DNA of 64,000 bases from Thermoleophilaceae bacterium (GCA_030447725.1 JAUJOQ010000005.1:70187-134186); one strand, 5' to 3'; positions 16,582 to 25,495 are shown, numbered from the stretch's first letter. Numbers and translations: made by a program. Notes: generated by a model not told the origin, from the letters alone.

Positions 16582-17034
16582 CTACGGGCTGGGTGCGACG
16601 GCGCCGCCGCCGTCGGACGCCGGCGGGGCGGGCTCGACCGGCGCGGGCTCGACCGGCGTGGGCTCGACCGGCGTGGGCTCGACCGGAGACGGCTCCCCGC
16701 CCGTGGGAGCACTCGGCGTGACCGGCGTGACGGGGTCGGCGGTGGGTGCGCCCGGGTCGCTGGGAGCCGGGGTCGTGCTCGTGTCGGTCTCGTCGTCGTC
16801 GGAGGTGGTGGTCTCGTCGCCGGAGGTGATCGGCGCCGGCAGACCCAGGTCCTCCCGGGAGTTCGTCGGCTCGTCGTCGTCCCCACCGCCGGCCGCCACG
16901 GCGATCACCACCACAAGAAGCACGACAGCGGCGACCCCAGCCACCAGACGCCGGCGCATGTAGACCGAGTCGTCCTCTCCCCTGGGCCTGCCGGGCTCCC
17001 GCGGATCGAGTCTTCGTGTGGGTTCGTCGTGCAC
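16582..17034 (-). CDS. single-pass membrane protein with Pro-rich repeat tail
   Basis: 150 residues. A charged cytoplasmic N-terminus (MHDEPTRRLDPREPGRPRGE) leads to one membrane helix (LVAGVAAVVLLVVVIAVAAG, about 29-48), then an acidic, Thr/Pro-rich extracellular tail with VEPTP/VEPAP pentapeptide repeats. The repeats are coded by a 15-bp tandem unit at 16631-16690. Likely surface-exposed and wall-spanning; no enzymatic domain. Confidence 0.7.
   Translation of the reverse strand: MHDEPTRRLDPREPGRPRGEDDSVYMRRRLVAGVAAVVLLVVVIAVAAGGGDDDEPTNSREDLGLPAPITSGDETTTSDDDETDTSTTPAPSDPGAPTADPVTPVTPSAPTGGEPSPVEPTPVEPTPVEPAPVEPAPPASDGGGAVAPSP
16631..16690. repeat. 15-bp tandem repeat, four copies, coding
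   Basis: Four consecutive 15-bp units beginning GGCTCGACCGG, coding on the minus strand for the VEPTP/VEPAP repeats of the membrane protein. The period is a multiple of three, so copy number could vary without breaking the frame. Confidence 0.85.
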
Positions 17035-17102
17035 GTTTTCGCGAAGGTAGCAGCGTTCAGAGGTTGTTCACCCTAGGTCTCGAAGGTCCTGCAAGCCGCC
17101 GG

Positions 17103-17375
17103 CTAGTGGGCGGGGGCGCCGGGCTCGCGCTCGGTCTGATGGCGGGCCTTCCACTCCTCGTAGGGCATGCCGTAGACGATCTCGCGGGCATCCTCTTTGG
17201 AGAGCTCCACGCCGCGCTCGGCTGCGCCCTCCGCGTACCAGCGCGACAGGCAGTTGCGGCAAAAGCCCGCGGTGTCCATCAAATCGGCGTTCTGGACGTC
17301 GTCGCGCTCGCGCAGGTGGGAGACCAAGCGCCGGAACGCCGCCGCCTCAGCTTCCGTGCGTTGGCCGGCGTCCAT
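17103..17375 (-). CDS. DUF1244 family protein
   Basis: 90 residues. VSHLRERDDVQNADLMDTAG, FCRNCLSRWY and EDAREIVYGMPYEEWKA match the DUF1244 pattern almost throughout, including the C-x2-C pair that probably binds metal. The ATG at 17375 removes a Pro/Gly-rich upstream extension. Function unknown; the family is found in many proteobacteria and actinobacteria. Confidence 0.85.
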   Translation of the reverse strand: MDAGQRTEAEAAAFRRLVSHLRERDDVQNADLMDTAGFCRNCLSRWYAEGAAERGVELSKEDAREIVYGMPYEEWKARHQTEREPGAPAH

Positions 17376-17433
17376 AGCGAGAAAGGTACCTGGCCTTCCA
17401 CCCGCCCGGGGGGCGGTCTGCAACCATCACGCC

Positions 17434-17637
17434 ATGAGCGAACACCGCGAAGTACGACTGCCCGAGGACCCGACAGGCATCCAGGAGCCTCACGACGTCT
17501 TGGCCGCCGAGGAGTTCGCCATGCCAACCGGCGGAGGCGTCGAGGCCGGCGACAGCGGCTTCGACCCACGCACCATGCTCCCGGCCGTCTTCCTGTTGGT
17601 GCTGGCGGCGCTCCTGCTGCGCCGCCTGCGCGGCTGA
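17434..17637 (+). CDS. small single-pass membrane protein
   Basis: 67 residues: a hydrophilic N-terminus (EHREVRLPEDPTGIQEPHDV, then LAAEEFAMP) and one C-terminal helix (MLPAVFLLVLAALLLRRLRG) capped by arginines, so tail-anchored with the N-terminus inside or outside undetermined. Divergent from the DUF1244 gene. Unknown function. Confidence 0.65.
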   Translation: MSEHREVRLPEDPTGIQEPHDVLAAEEFAMPTGGGVEAGDSGFDPRTMLPAVFLLVLAALLLRRLRG

Positions 17638-17659
17638 CCCGCGGGGACGGGGTGCTCTC

Positions 17660-17896
17660 TCAGGGGTAGAGCTCGCCCGACTCGTCGTAGACGAAGATCG
17701 CGGTCACGGGACAGTTGCCGGCCGCCTCGATCACGACGTCGGTAGGGGCGCCGTCGGGGTCGATCACCCGGGCCTTGTCCTCGGCGTCGAGCTGGAACAC
17801 CTCCGGTGCGGTGTCCACGCAGTCCCCCGAGCCGATGCAGAGGGCACGATCGACGTCGATCCGGATCTGGTTCTTCTGGGAGAGCTCGCCGGCCAC
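17660..17896 (-). CDS. ferredoxin, [3Fe-4S] type
   Basis: 78 residues. RIDVDRALCIGSGDCVDTAP and AAGNCPVTAIFVYDE give three cluster cysteines in a C-x5-C...C-P arrangement, the form used by cytochrome P450 and other monooxygenase systems in actinobacteria. The GTG start is 4 bp from the stop of the aldehyde dehydrogenase, placing it as the last gene of a minus-strand operon (21628 to 17660) with a flavin monooxygenase, an SDR and the aldehyde dehydrogenase. No P450 or dedicated reductase is adjacent; a ferredoxin reductase-like gene lies at 55.4 kb. Confidence 0.88.
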   Translation of the reverse strand: MAGELSQKNQIRIDVDRALCIGSGDCVDTAPEVFQLDAEDKARVIDPDGAPTDVVIEAAGNCPVTAIFVYDESGELYP

Positions 17897-17899
17897 GAT

Positions 17900-19450
17900 C
17901 TACCGCTTGCCGCGTCCGTGCAGCAGGCGCATCGCGGCGCCGGTGAGCTTGGCTGCCCAGCCCGAGTAGGGGAACATGAAGATCTCCCTGCGGGGGCCGA
18001 AGCGGGTGATCACAGAGGCCTGCTGGCGGGTGTACTTGCGGATCCCGTCTTTGCCGTGACGGGTGCCGAGGCCGGAGCTCTTCCAGCCTCCCATCGGAAT
18101 CTCCATCCCGAAGTAGTTGATCTGGTGCTCGTTCACGCTGGCCACTCCGGAGTCGATGCGCTTGGCGATCTGCTCGCCCTTGTCGGTGTCCTTGGTCCAC
18201 ACCGACGCCTGCAGGCCATATTCGGAGTCGTTGGCGAGCTCTAAGGCCTGCTCGGCGTCGCGTACCTTCATCACCGGCAGCGTCGGACCGAACGTCTCCT
18301 CGGTCATGCACTGCATCGAATGGTCGACGCCCGTGAGCACGGTGGGCTCGAAGAAGCGCCCGGCCCCGTCGCGGCGGCGCCCGCCGACGGCGACCTTCGC
18401 GCCCTTCTCCACGGCATCCCTGACGTGCGCGGCCACGATCTCCTGCTGCGGCGCGAAGGTGACAGCGCCCACGTCGACGTTGCCGGGCTTGGTGGGCACG
18501 CCCTGGCGCAGCTTGCCGACCTTCTCGGTCACCAGCTTCACGAACTCGTCGTGCACCGGTTCCTCCACATACACCCGCTCGACCGAGATGCAGGTCTGGC
18601 CGCCGTTCTGCATCGAGTAGTAGGTGGCGGCGTTGGCGGCCTTCTCGAGGTCCGCGTCGCTCAGCACGATCATCGGGTCCTTGCCGCCCAGCTCGAGCCC
18701 TACGGGGGTGAGCGTGCGCGCGGCGCGCTCGGCCACCTTCTTGCCGGTGGCGGTGGAGCCCGTGAACATCACGAAGTCGACGTGGTCGATCAGCTCGGCG
18801 CCCACGTCGCCCAGCCCCGTGATCACCTGGTAGACGTCCTTGGGCAGACCGGACTCTTCGAGCATCTCGGCCATCAGCAGCGAGGTGAGCGGCGTGATCT
18901 CGGAGGGCTTCAGCACGACCGAGTTGCCCGCTGCGAGCGCGGGGATGCAGTCTCCGAACGAGTTGGTCAGCGGATAGTTCCACGGGCCGATCACGCCGAC
19001 CACGCCGAGGGGGCGATAGCGCTGCACGATCTTCTTGCCCGCCAGGAAGGGCGACGCCGAACGCACGCGCTCGTCGGCCAGGAACTCGGGAGCGTTCTTG
19101 GCCCAGAAGCCGAATGCACCTGCGGCATAGACGATCTCCGCCGTCTGGGCGTCGTTGTGGGTCTTGCCGGTCTCTGAGACGATCGTCTCGATCACGCGGG
19201 CGGAGTTGTCGAGCACCCACTTCTGCGCGCGGCGCAACACCTCGGCGCGGCCGTCGAAGCCGAGTGCCTCCCACCCGGGCTGCGCAGCCCGTGCGCGGGC
19301 GACTATCGGAGCCACCTCCTCGGGGGTCATCCTCGGCACTGTGCCGGCCATCCCCCCGGTTGCGGGGTTCTCCACCTCGATGTGATCACTCGCGCCGTTG
19401 CTCTGGGCGGCAGCCCCCTCCTTCGATGCCATCCCGGTCGTCTCAGCCAC
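17900..19450 (-). CDS. aldehyde dehydrogenase (NAD(P)-dependent)
   Basis: 516 residues. Cofactor-site segment GVIGPWNYPLTNSFGDCIPA, FTGSTATGKKVAERAA, catalytic glutamate in LELGGKDPMIVL and catalytic cysteine in GGQTCISVERVYVEE. MTEETFGPTLPVMKV and GMEIPMGGWKSSGLGTRHG complete the fold. The C-terminus (FGPRREIFMFPYSGWAAKLT) carries an extra hydrophobic patch, seen in long-chain fatty-aldehyde forms. GTG at 19450 overlaps the upstream SDR stop by 8 bp. Expected to oxidise the aldehyde made by the operon's dehydrogenase. Confidence 0.92.
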   Translation of the reverse strand: MAETTGMASKEGAAAQSNGASDHIEVENPATGGMAGTVPRMTPEEVAPIVARARAAQPGWEALGFDGRAEVLRRAQKWVLDNSARVIETIVSETGKTHNDAQTAEIVYAAGAFGFWAKNAPEFLADERVRSASPFLAGKKIVQRYRPLGVVGVIGPWNYPLTNSFGDCIPALAAGNSVVLKPSEITPLTSLLMAEMLEESGLPKDVYQVITGLGDVGAELIDHVDFVMFTGSTATGKKVAERAARTLTPVGLELGGKDPMIVLSDADLEKAANAATYYSMQNGGQTCISVERVYVEEPVHDEFVKLVTEKVGKLRQGVPTKPGNVDVGAVTFAPQQEIVAAHVRDAVEKGAKVAVGGRRRDGAGRFFEPTVLTGVDHSMQCMTEETFGPTLPVMKVRDAEQALELANDSEYGLQASVWTKDTDKGEQIAKRIDSGVASVNEHQINYFGMEIPMGGWKSSGLGTRHGKDGIRKYTRQQASVITRFGPRREIFMFPYSGWAAKLTGAAMRLLHGRGKR

Positions 19451-20264
19451 TGCGTCTCCTCTCCTTCTGGCGCTTGCGCTCGCCGCTGCGGCGCATGACA
19501 CCTGCCATCCCCAAGCCCACTCGCGGCGCCAGAGCGGCGGCACGGGCCTGCCAGCCACGGTAGCGGGGAATCGCCTCCACCAACCTCTTGCCGTCGAGCA
19601 GCGCGACTGTGCGGCCGGCCACCTCCTGCGCGCTCAGCATGCGGGGCGCGGACCAGATGATCGCCGAATCGGGCTGGTGGGCCTCGCCGCGCAGGAGCTC
19701 GGTGTCAGCACCGTCCGGGCATATGCAGTGCACGGTGATCGGAATGTCGCCGAGCATCAGATCTCCCTGCAGTGCCTCCGTGAAGCCGAGCACGCCGTGC
19801 TTGGTCGCGCCGTAGACAGCCAGCCCGGGGACCGCACAAAGCGACGAGAGCGAGCCGATGTTGATCAGGTGCTTGTCACCGCCGGGCGCCGCGCGCATCG
19901 CGTCGACCGCGGCGCGCGAACCCCAGACCACGCCGTAGAGGTTCACGTCGACCATCAGCCGGACGTCGTCGTCGGAGTGCTCCCACGACTTGACCGTGCG
20001 CATCACGCCGGCGTTGTTGACCCACACATCGAGGCGACCGCGCGCGGCAGCCGCGGCGGCTGCCGCGCGGTGTGCGTCGGGCTCGCGCACGTCCAGGGCC
20101 ATCGACCATGCGCCACCTCCGATCTCCTGAGCGGTCTCTTCCGCGGGGGTGACGTCTATGTCGGTGGCGAGCACCGCAAACCCGCGGCCGGCCAGCCGGC
20201 GAGCGATCTCTCGGCCGAAGCCGCGACCCGCTCCTGTTACGACGGCGATCGAGGGCTCGGGCAC
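19443..20264 (-). CDS. short-chain dehydrogenase/reductase
   Basis: 273 residues. TGAGRGFGREIARRLAGRG is the cofactor loop with an acidic residue after LATDID suggesting NAD preference; NNAG at VWVNNAGVMRT; catalytic YGATK after the serine pair in GSLSSLCAVPG. GTG start two bases beyond the monooxygenase stop. Together with the flanking genes it suits an alcohol-to-aldehyde or ketone step. The Arg/Lys tail (ERKRQKERRRSG) overlaps the aldehyde dehydrogenase start. Confidence 0.88.
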   Translation of the reverse strand: MPEPSIAVVTGAGRGFGREIARRLAGRGFAVLATDIDVTPAEETAQEIGGGAWSMALDVREPDAHRAAAAAAAARGRLDVWVNNAGVMRTVKSWEHSDDDVRLMVDVNLYGVVWGSRAAVDAMRAAPGGDKHLINIGSLSSLCAVPGLAVYGATKHGVLGFTEALQGDLMLGDIPITVHCICPDGADTELLRGEAHQPDSAIIWSAPRMLSAQEVAGRTVALLDGKRLVEAIPRYRGWQARAAALAPRVGLGMAGVMRRSGERKRQKERRRSG

Positions 20265-20266
20265 GG

Positions 20267-21628
20267 CTACGCCGGCTGCAGACCGCGGTCGGCAGACGAC
20301 CCGTTCGCCTGAGACCCGGGGGGCCGGCGGCCCCTGCGCTCCGCGCGCAGCTGGCGCATGTACGGGGGGCCGTCGACCTGGATCGTGTGCCGCTTCGAGG
20401 CCACGTAGCGGCGCTCGAGCTCGCGCCGGTCCTTGGCTATCTCGGCCAGCATCCGCTCTCGGGCGGGCAGCGCAACGCTGCCTTCGAGGATGTCCGCGAC
20501 CCACTCCGACTGCAGCTCGGCTATCGGCATGATCGCGTACAGCGGCTGGATCAGGCCGATGAAGTACAGGTCCTCCAGGTCCGGGTGCACCACGCGCCGG
20601 TAGAGGTCGATCCGGTTGTCACCCGACGGATCGAGCAGCTCAGGATCGAAGAACGGGAAGCTGATCTTGTAGCCCGTGCAGTAGACGATCTTCCCGATCC
20701 GCTCCACCGAGCCGTCGGTGAACCGCACGCGGTCGCCCTCGAGGCGCTCGATGTTGGGCTTGACCTTTATCCGCCCGTGGCCGATGCTCCCGAGCAGATC
20801 GGAGGAGATCGTGGGGTGGGCCTGACCGAGCTTGTGGTCGGGCTCGGGCAGGCCGAAGTCGGCCGGGTGGCCGTTGGTGGCCTTGATCTTGCGCATGAAC
20901 AACGAGCGCAGGATCGGAAAGGGGAGCGCCCGGATCACCCAGTCCGGCGCCAGCTCGTCGCTGGGGGTCGAGCCGAAGTACTTGGGGATGATCCACGCCC
21001 CGCGGCGCATAGCGATGAAGGTCTGCTCGGAAACCCGCGAGGTCTCGACGGCGATGTCGCAGGCGGAGTTGCCGATGCCCAGCACCAGCACCCGCTCGCC
21101 CTCATAGCCGGCCGGGGTCTTGTAATCGTGAGAGTGGATCGCCACCCCGCTGAACTCCCCCGGGAAGGGGGGCTCGGGCCAGCGCGGATCCCAGTGGTGG
21201 CCGTTGGCCACCATCACGGCCTCGAAGTTCGCCACCGACCCGTCGTCGAGGGTCACGTCCCAGCCCCCGCCGGCGCCGCGCGCAACGTCTGTCACCTCGG
21301 TGCGAAAGCGGATGTGCTCGCGAAACCCGAAGTGGTCCACGTAGTCGTCGAAGTAGGCCGCTATCTGCCGGTGGGTGGGAAAGTCCGGGAGATCCGCGGG
21401 CATCGGGTATGCGGCGTACTCCATGATCCGCCGAGAGGTGTTGATCGACAGCGAGTCGTAGGCCGACGACATGCCGTTGTCGTTCATGTAGCGCCAGTTG
21501 CCGCCCACCTCGGAGCCCTTCTCGAAGCACACGAACGGGATGCCGCGCGCGTGCAGGACCTGGCAGGAGGCGATCCCGGACGAGCCGGCGCCGACCACGC
21601 AGACGCGGGGGGCGGGATCCGAGGCCAT
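20267..21628 (-). CDS. flavin-containing monooxygenase (FMO/Baeyer-Villiger type)
   Basis: 453 residues. FAD-binding VCVVGAGSSGIASCQVLHAR at the N-terminus, the FMO fingerprint FPGEFSGVAIHSHDYKTP (F-x-G-x3-H-x3-Y/F type) around residue 155, and the NADPH loop VLGIGNSACDIAVET. YCTGYKISFPFF near residue 320 is the second FAD contact. First gene of the minus-strand operon. It inserts one oxygen atom into a ketone, amine or sulfide; the downstream SDR and aldehyde dehydrogenase suggest a ketone/alcohol degradation route. Confidence 0.9.
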   Translation of the reverse strand: MASDPAPRVCVVGAGSSGIASCQVLHARGIPFVCFEKGSEVGGNWRYMNDNGMSSAYDSLSINTSRRIMEYAAYPMPADLPDFPTHRQIAAYFDDYVDHFGFREHIRFRTEVTDVARGAGGGWDVTLDDGSVANFEAVMVANGHHWDPRWPEPPFPGEFSGVAIHSHDYKTPAGYEGERVLVLGIGNSACDIAVETSRVSEQTFIAMRRGAWIIPKYFGSTPSDELAPDWVIRALPFPILRSLFMRKIKATNGHPADFGLPEPDHKLGQAHPTISSDLLGSIGHGRIKVKPNIERLEGDRVRFTDGSVERIGKIVYCTGYKISFPFFDPELLDPSGDNRIDLYRRVVHPDLEDLYFIGLIQPLYAIMPIAELQSEWVADILEGSVALPARERMLAEIAKDRRELERRYVASKRHTIQVDGPPYMRQLRAERRGRRPPGSQANGSSADRGLQPA

Positions 21629-21764
21629 CGCGCGCCGAGGCTAGCGGAAGGCCGATCCGGAATTTCGAGGCCAGGGCGCTCGCGACCTCACATGCGGTCG
21701 CACGCCGGCGTTGTCAAGCGTGGGGGGCGCTCGTGTTCTGCCGATCGCCGCCCTTCAAGCCCAC

Positions 21765-21950
21765 CAACAGACGAGGTGCACGCATGTCGACAGAAGACAA
21801 CGATGCACTTCAGCGGCATCACGGTCCTGCGCGTGGAGAACGGGCTGATAACCGAGGAGCCGGCCTCGACGACGGCGTCACGGCCTGAAGACGCTCGGGC
21901 CTGATCCCGGGGCCGGTGTGCAGCAGCATGTCACGGTACTTCTTTGGCCC
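21765..21950 (+). pseudogene. decayed SnoaL-like/NTF2-fold cyclase remnant
   Basis: The stretch MHFSGITVLRVENGLITEE reads like the C-terminal strand-turn-strand of SnoaL-like ester cyclases; after two frame changes, GLDDGVTA and LKTLG fragments of the same C-terminus follow. No start or N-terminal half is recognisable. The frame is broken more than once, so this is real decay rather than one sequencing slip. No function is expected. Confidence 0.4.
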
Positions 21951-22030
21951 ACGGCTGCCCCAGGCCCGGAAGAGGTACTACCGAGACGGGCTCCGATCAG
22001 GCTCGGTGGGACAAGCTTGATAATGAAGGC

Positions 22031-22669
22031 ATGCCCGCCGAGGAATGGACCGCCGCCGAGCACGTCCATCGCTATCTCGACCGCGCGGATGAGTATCCGC
22101 GCCGCACAGAGGGAGAAAGCGTGCTGCTCGAGCATGTGCCTCACGACGCTCGTCGCATCCTCGATCTCGGAACGGGCGACGGCCGCCTGCTCGCCGCCCT
22201 GGTCGATCGCCACGAGATGCTTGGCGTGGGCCTGGATTTCTCCGAGCTCATGCTCGAAGCGGCCGGCCGGCGGTTCGCCGGCGACGAGCGCGTCGAACTC
22301 GTCAAGCATGACCTGGCTGAGCCGCTGCCCGCTCTCGGGCGCTTCGACGCCGTCGTCTCGTCAATGGCCATCCACCATCTCGAGCACGAGCGAAAGCGCT
22401 CGCTCTACAGCGAGGTCTTCGACCTGCTCGAACCCGGCGGGGTCTTCGCGAACTTCGAGCATGTGGCCTCGCCGACCCCTCGTCTGCACCTGGCGTTCTT
22501 CGCGGCGATCGACGAGCCGCTCGAGCATGAAGACCCGTCGGACCGCCTGATCGACGTCGAGAGCCAGCTTCGGTGGCTGCGCGAACTCGGATTCGACGAC
22601 GTGGACTGCTACTGGAAGTGGCTTGAGATGGCGCTCCTCATCGGCGTGAAGCCGGCCAAGCAGCGTTAG
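22031..22669 (+). CDS. class I SAM-dependent methyltransferase
   Basis: 212 residues. Motif I is ILDLGTGDGRLLAALV (about 41-56) with the acidic residue of motif II in GVGLDFSELMLEAA; motif post-II VSSMAIHHLEHERKRSLY and motif III LLEPGGVFANFEHV follow. The C-terminus WKWLEMALLIGVKP is typical of small UbiE-like enzymes. ATG at 22031. The gene lies intact between degraded genes. Substrate unknown. Confidence 0.85.
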   Translation: MPAEEWTAAEHVHRYLDRADEYPRRTEGESVLLEHVPHDARRILDLGTGDGRLLAALVDRHEMLGVGLDFSELMLEAAGRRFAGDERVELVKHDLAEPLPALGRFDAVVSSMAIHHLEHERKRSLYSEVFDLLEPGGVFANFEHVASPTPRLHLAFFAAIDEPLEHEDPSDRLIDVESQLRWLRELGFDDVDCYWKWLEMALLIGVKPAKQR

Positions 22670-22699
22670 CCGCTGTCATAGTCGACGATCCACTTGCGG

Positions 22700-23130
22700 A
22701 CCCTGGTCGCTACTGCAAGTCGTCTTCTTCGGGCCACTCGCGCCTGAGAAACTCCTCCCCACCCCATCGAGCGCAGAAGTCGGTCTCATGGCGGGTCGTG
22801 CGAAGCGTGACGCCGACCGCGGCGAGCACCTCGTCCCCGCCGCGTGGCCGAACACGTCGTTGACCTGCTTGAAGTGATCGAGGTCGATCACGATCGCGCC
22901 GAGCGGCTGGCCGGACCTTTCGGCGTCCGCGACGAGGCGCTTGGCGGCATCGCCGGCCGTGCCTGGTTGGCAAGGCCGGTGAGCTCATCGGTGCCTGCAC
23001 GCTGCGGGGCGATCGCCAGGTTGCGCAGGTTCGCGAGAATCGGTGCGGCCTGCGCCACCGAGACGCGCATGGCTTCGCGCTCCTCCTCGTCGAGGTGGCC
23101 CCGATGGTGACCCTGAGCCGCAGGCGACAC
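22700..23130 (-). pseudogene. GGDEF (diguanylate cyclase) remnant, frameshifted and truncated
   Basis: On the minus strand three frames together read AQAAPILANLRNLAIA..., TDELTGLANQ, KRLVADAERSGQPLGAIVID, LDHFKQVNDVFGHA, then VLAAVGVTL and ARWGGEEFLRREW. This is the linker and first half of a GGDEF domain with the GGEEF active-site motif kept, but with at least two frameshifts (one at GCGGCGGGG-ACGAGG near 22835) and a stop shortly after the motif. The second half of the domain is missing. c-di-GMP synthesis by this locus is not expected. Confidence 0.75.
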
Positions 23131-23194
23131 GAACTCGCTCCGTCGGCGCTTCGGTAGGTGGGTGAGTGCCCAACAGCACGACGCCGTGATCCTG

Positions 23195-23356
23195 GTGTGA
23201 CTGGATCGATGCCGTCCTCGGCGGCCCCAGACCCCGGAATGTCCTCGTTTACGGCGATTTCATGGCCACAACCAGCTGTGGGACCTGAAAGCTCCGGCGC
23301 TGCGCGCGATTGTGGACTTCGACATCAGCGGCCCGCGAGATCCCGAGTTCGGCTGA
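23195..23356 (+). pseudogene. aminoglycoside phosphotransferase-like (APH) remnant
   Basis: CDWIDAVLGGPRPRNVLVYG then, after a one-base slip, HGHNQLWDLKAPALRAIVDF and DISGPRDPEF precede a stop. The HGD-x4-N catalytic loop (here YGDF-HGHN) and the IVDFD metal-binding segment of APH/choline-kinase-like proteins are recognisable. Both the N- and C-terminal parts are absent. Together with the two neighbouring remnants this marks 21.7-23.4 kb as a degraded segment. Confidence 0.55.
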
Positions 23357-23371
23357 CCAGCGGGTCAGGGC

Positions 23372-25138
23372 TCACCCGAAGGTGAACGCGTAGCCCCGCA
23401 CGCCGGGCGGGAAACGTAGGCTGAGTTCGTGCTCCCCGGCACTTGGCAGCGAAATCAGCCGGTAGAGGCGCTCGCCACGGACGGTCACCGTACCCCCGCG
23501 CACGTCCTCCCCGGCCTCGGCGGCGGATACCGGCTCCCCGTCAAGACGCACCATCACGTCCCGCGGGCGTCCGCCCTCCGAGCTCATCACGAGGAACACC
23601 TTCCTGGCCTTGAAGCGCGCGTCCAGCGACGCTCCCTCGCCCGCCGTGGCCGACTCGCCGTCAACGCGCCACTCGCCGGTGAGCGCGAAGCCGTTGGGAC
23701 GGAGGCGGTCCGGCCCCCGGTAGGTGCTGGTGCCCTTGCGCGGCGGGGTACCCACCCAGCCCTCGGCCCGCTCGGTCCCGAGGTAGGTCTCGGGGGTCCG
23801 GACGGCGGGATCCGCCATCTCGGTGCGCGCGTTCGCCAAGCCGCCGAGGCGATCTCGTCCGGACTCCTCGAGCAGCGCCCGGATGGCCTGCTCGGTCTCT
23901 TCGTAGTCGCCCTCACCGAAGTGGGTGTAGCGCACCCGTCCCTGCGCGTCGATCAGGTACTTGGCCGGCCAGAACTGGTTGCCCCACGCGTTCCATGTCG
24001 CGTAGTCGTTGTCCTGTGCCACGGGATACGCCAGGCCGTTCTGGTCGATCGCCTCGCGCACGTTGGACGCCTTGCGCTCGAAGGCGAACTCGGGCGTGTG
24101 GACGCCCACGATCGTCAGGCCCTTTTCGCGGTACAGACGGTCCCACTCCTTCAGGGCGGGGAAGGTGCGGATGCAGTTGATGCACGTGTAGGTCCAGAAG
24201 TCGACGAGCACCACACGCCCGCGCAGCTCAGAGAGCGAGAGCCCCCTCCCATCTGGGGTGTTGAACCACTCCTGGTTGTCAGTGAAGTCGGGCGCGTCGC
24301 CGAGCACGGGATAGCGCGATGCGGGGTCGGCGATGTGCGGATTGGCCGCGGCCACCGGGTCGCGATCCGAGTCGAAGCGCGACTCGCCGCGCAGGTCGGC
24401 CAAGCGCTCCTCCACCGCGTCGGAGCGCTCGAGGCCGCGGGTCGGATTGGTGAGGAACGCCGGGAAGTCGTTGGCCAGCGCGGTGGTGAAGCGCACGTCG
24501 AGGTTGGCGAACATCGCCAGAGCGGTGACGACCATGACCGCGCCGACTCCGCGCTGGAGGCCGGGGCCGCGGCCGGCGCGGCGCAGGCGCTCGAGCACCC
24601 GGCGCCCACCGAAGGCCATCAGCCCCAAGCTGACAGCCGAGCCGGCCCCGTAGGCCAGCGCCACCGCCACGAGCGCGAGCGAGCTGTCCTGCGTCGCCCC
24701 CACCGAGATGATCGCCGCTACGATCGGACCGGCGCAGGGCGCATAGACGAACCCGAGCGCCACCCCCACGCCGATGCCCGACCAGAAGCCGCTGCCCGCC
24801 GACCGCGGGCCGAAGCGCGACAGCCGGCTGAGGGGGGCCTCGACCTTCTCCCCCAGCCGAGGGAGGATCAGGGACAGCCCGAAGAAGAGCAGCACGACGA
24901 TCGCAAACGTGCGCACGAAGCCGTCCGCCAGCCCAACACGGCTGACCAGCGTGCCCAACGCGACGATCACCAGCGTGTGCGAGGCCGTGAGGCCGAGCAC
25001 CACGCCCAGCGGCCTCCGCCGCCCTCCGGTGGCGCTGGCCGACAGCAGCGCGGGCAGCACGGGCAGCACGCACGGGGTGAGCGCCGTGGCGGCCCCGGCG
25101 AGCGCCGCGAAGAGGATCAGCAGAGTCATCTCACACAT
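23372..25138 (-). CDS. DipZ-like membrane thiol-disulfide protein (CcdA + thioredoxin + C-terminal domain)
   Basis: 588 residues. N-terminal CcdA domain with six or so membrane helices and redox cysteines in ALTPCVLPVLPAL and FVYAPCAGPIVA. A thioredoxin-like domain follows with CxxC in VDFWTYTCINCIRTFPALKE (about residue 320). The last 150 residues form the beta-rich DipZ C-terminal domain. It moves electrons across the membrane to periplasmic-side thiols. The ATG at 25138 is used; a second ATG is three codons downstream. No promoter stands out. DipZ of Mycobacterium tuberculosis has the same three-part order. Confidence 0.9.
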   Translation of the reverse strand: MCEMTLLILFAALAGAATALTPCVLPVLPALLSASATGGRRRPLGVVLGLTASHTLVIVALGTLVSRVGLADGFVRTFAIVVLLFFGLSLILPRLGEKVEAPLSRLSRFGPRSAGSGFWSGIGVGVALGFVYAPCAGPIVAAIISVGATQDSSLALVAVALAYGAGSAVSLGLMAFGGRRVLERLRRAGRGPGLQRGVGAVMVVTALAMFANLDVRFTTALANDFPAFLTNPTRGLERSDAVEERLADLRGESRFDSDRDPVAAANPHIADPASRYPVLGDAPDFTDNQEWFNTPDGRGLSLSELRGRVVLVDFWTYTCINCIRTFPALKEWDRLYREKGLTIVGVHTPEFAFERKASNVREAIDQNGLAYPVAQDNDYATWNAWGNQFWPAKYLIDAQGRVRYTHFGEGDYEETEQAIRALLEESGRDRLGGLANARTEMADPAVRTPETYLGTERAEGWVGTPPRKGTSTYRGPDRLRPNGFALTGEWRVDGESATAGEGASLDARFKARKVFLVMSSEGGRPRDVMVRLDGEPVSAAEAGEDVRGGTVTVRGERLYRLISLPSAGEHELSLRFPPGVRGYAFTFG

Positions 25139-25197
25139 TATTCGCAGCCGGGGTGAACATCGGATGAACCATCCGGCGGCGGTTCTAGAGTCTTTTC

Positions 25198-25437
25198 ATG
25201 CTCACACTGCCTCGAGGGCACACTCGGTCCGAGCTGGCGCTGGCTCGGCTGGTGGCGCGGCGGCTGGGATCCGCGGAGCTGCACGTGCTCTGGAGCGACG
25301 GCCCGCCACCACCCCGGGTGCCGGCGCGGGAGTCGCTGAGCCTCGGTCAGGGGCTGACCGTGCTGGCGGCCGTGATCGGCGTGCTCGCATCGGCCCTGGG
25401 CCCCCGGCGACCGGGGCCGCAGCCACCCGGCGCCTAG
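25198..25437 (+). CDS. possible small membrane protein
   Basis: 79 residues: basic N-terminus (RSELALARLVARRLGSAEL), a Pro-rich link and one hydrophobic stretch (GLTVLAAVIGVLASALG). No clear ribosome site. It lies divergent from the DipZ-like gene and could be real or chance; base composition does not distinguish. Confidence 0.35.
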   Translation: MLTLPRGHTRSELALARLVARRLGSAELHVLWSDGPPPPRVPARESLSLGQGLTVLAAVIGVLASALGPRRPGPQPPGA

Positions 25438-25495
25438 CCTGCTCCGGGCTCGACGGTCCGAACACCTCCGAGCCCCTCCGGCCAGCGGCTCTAGC

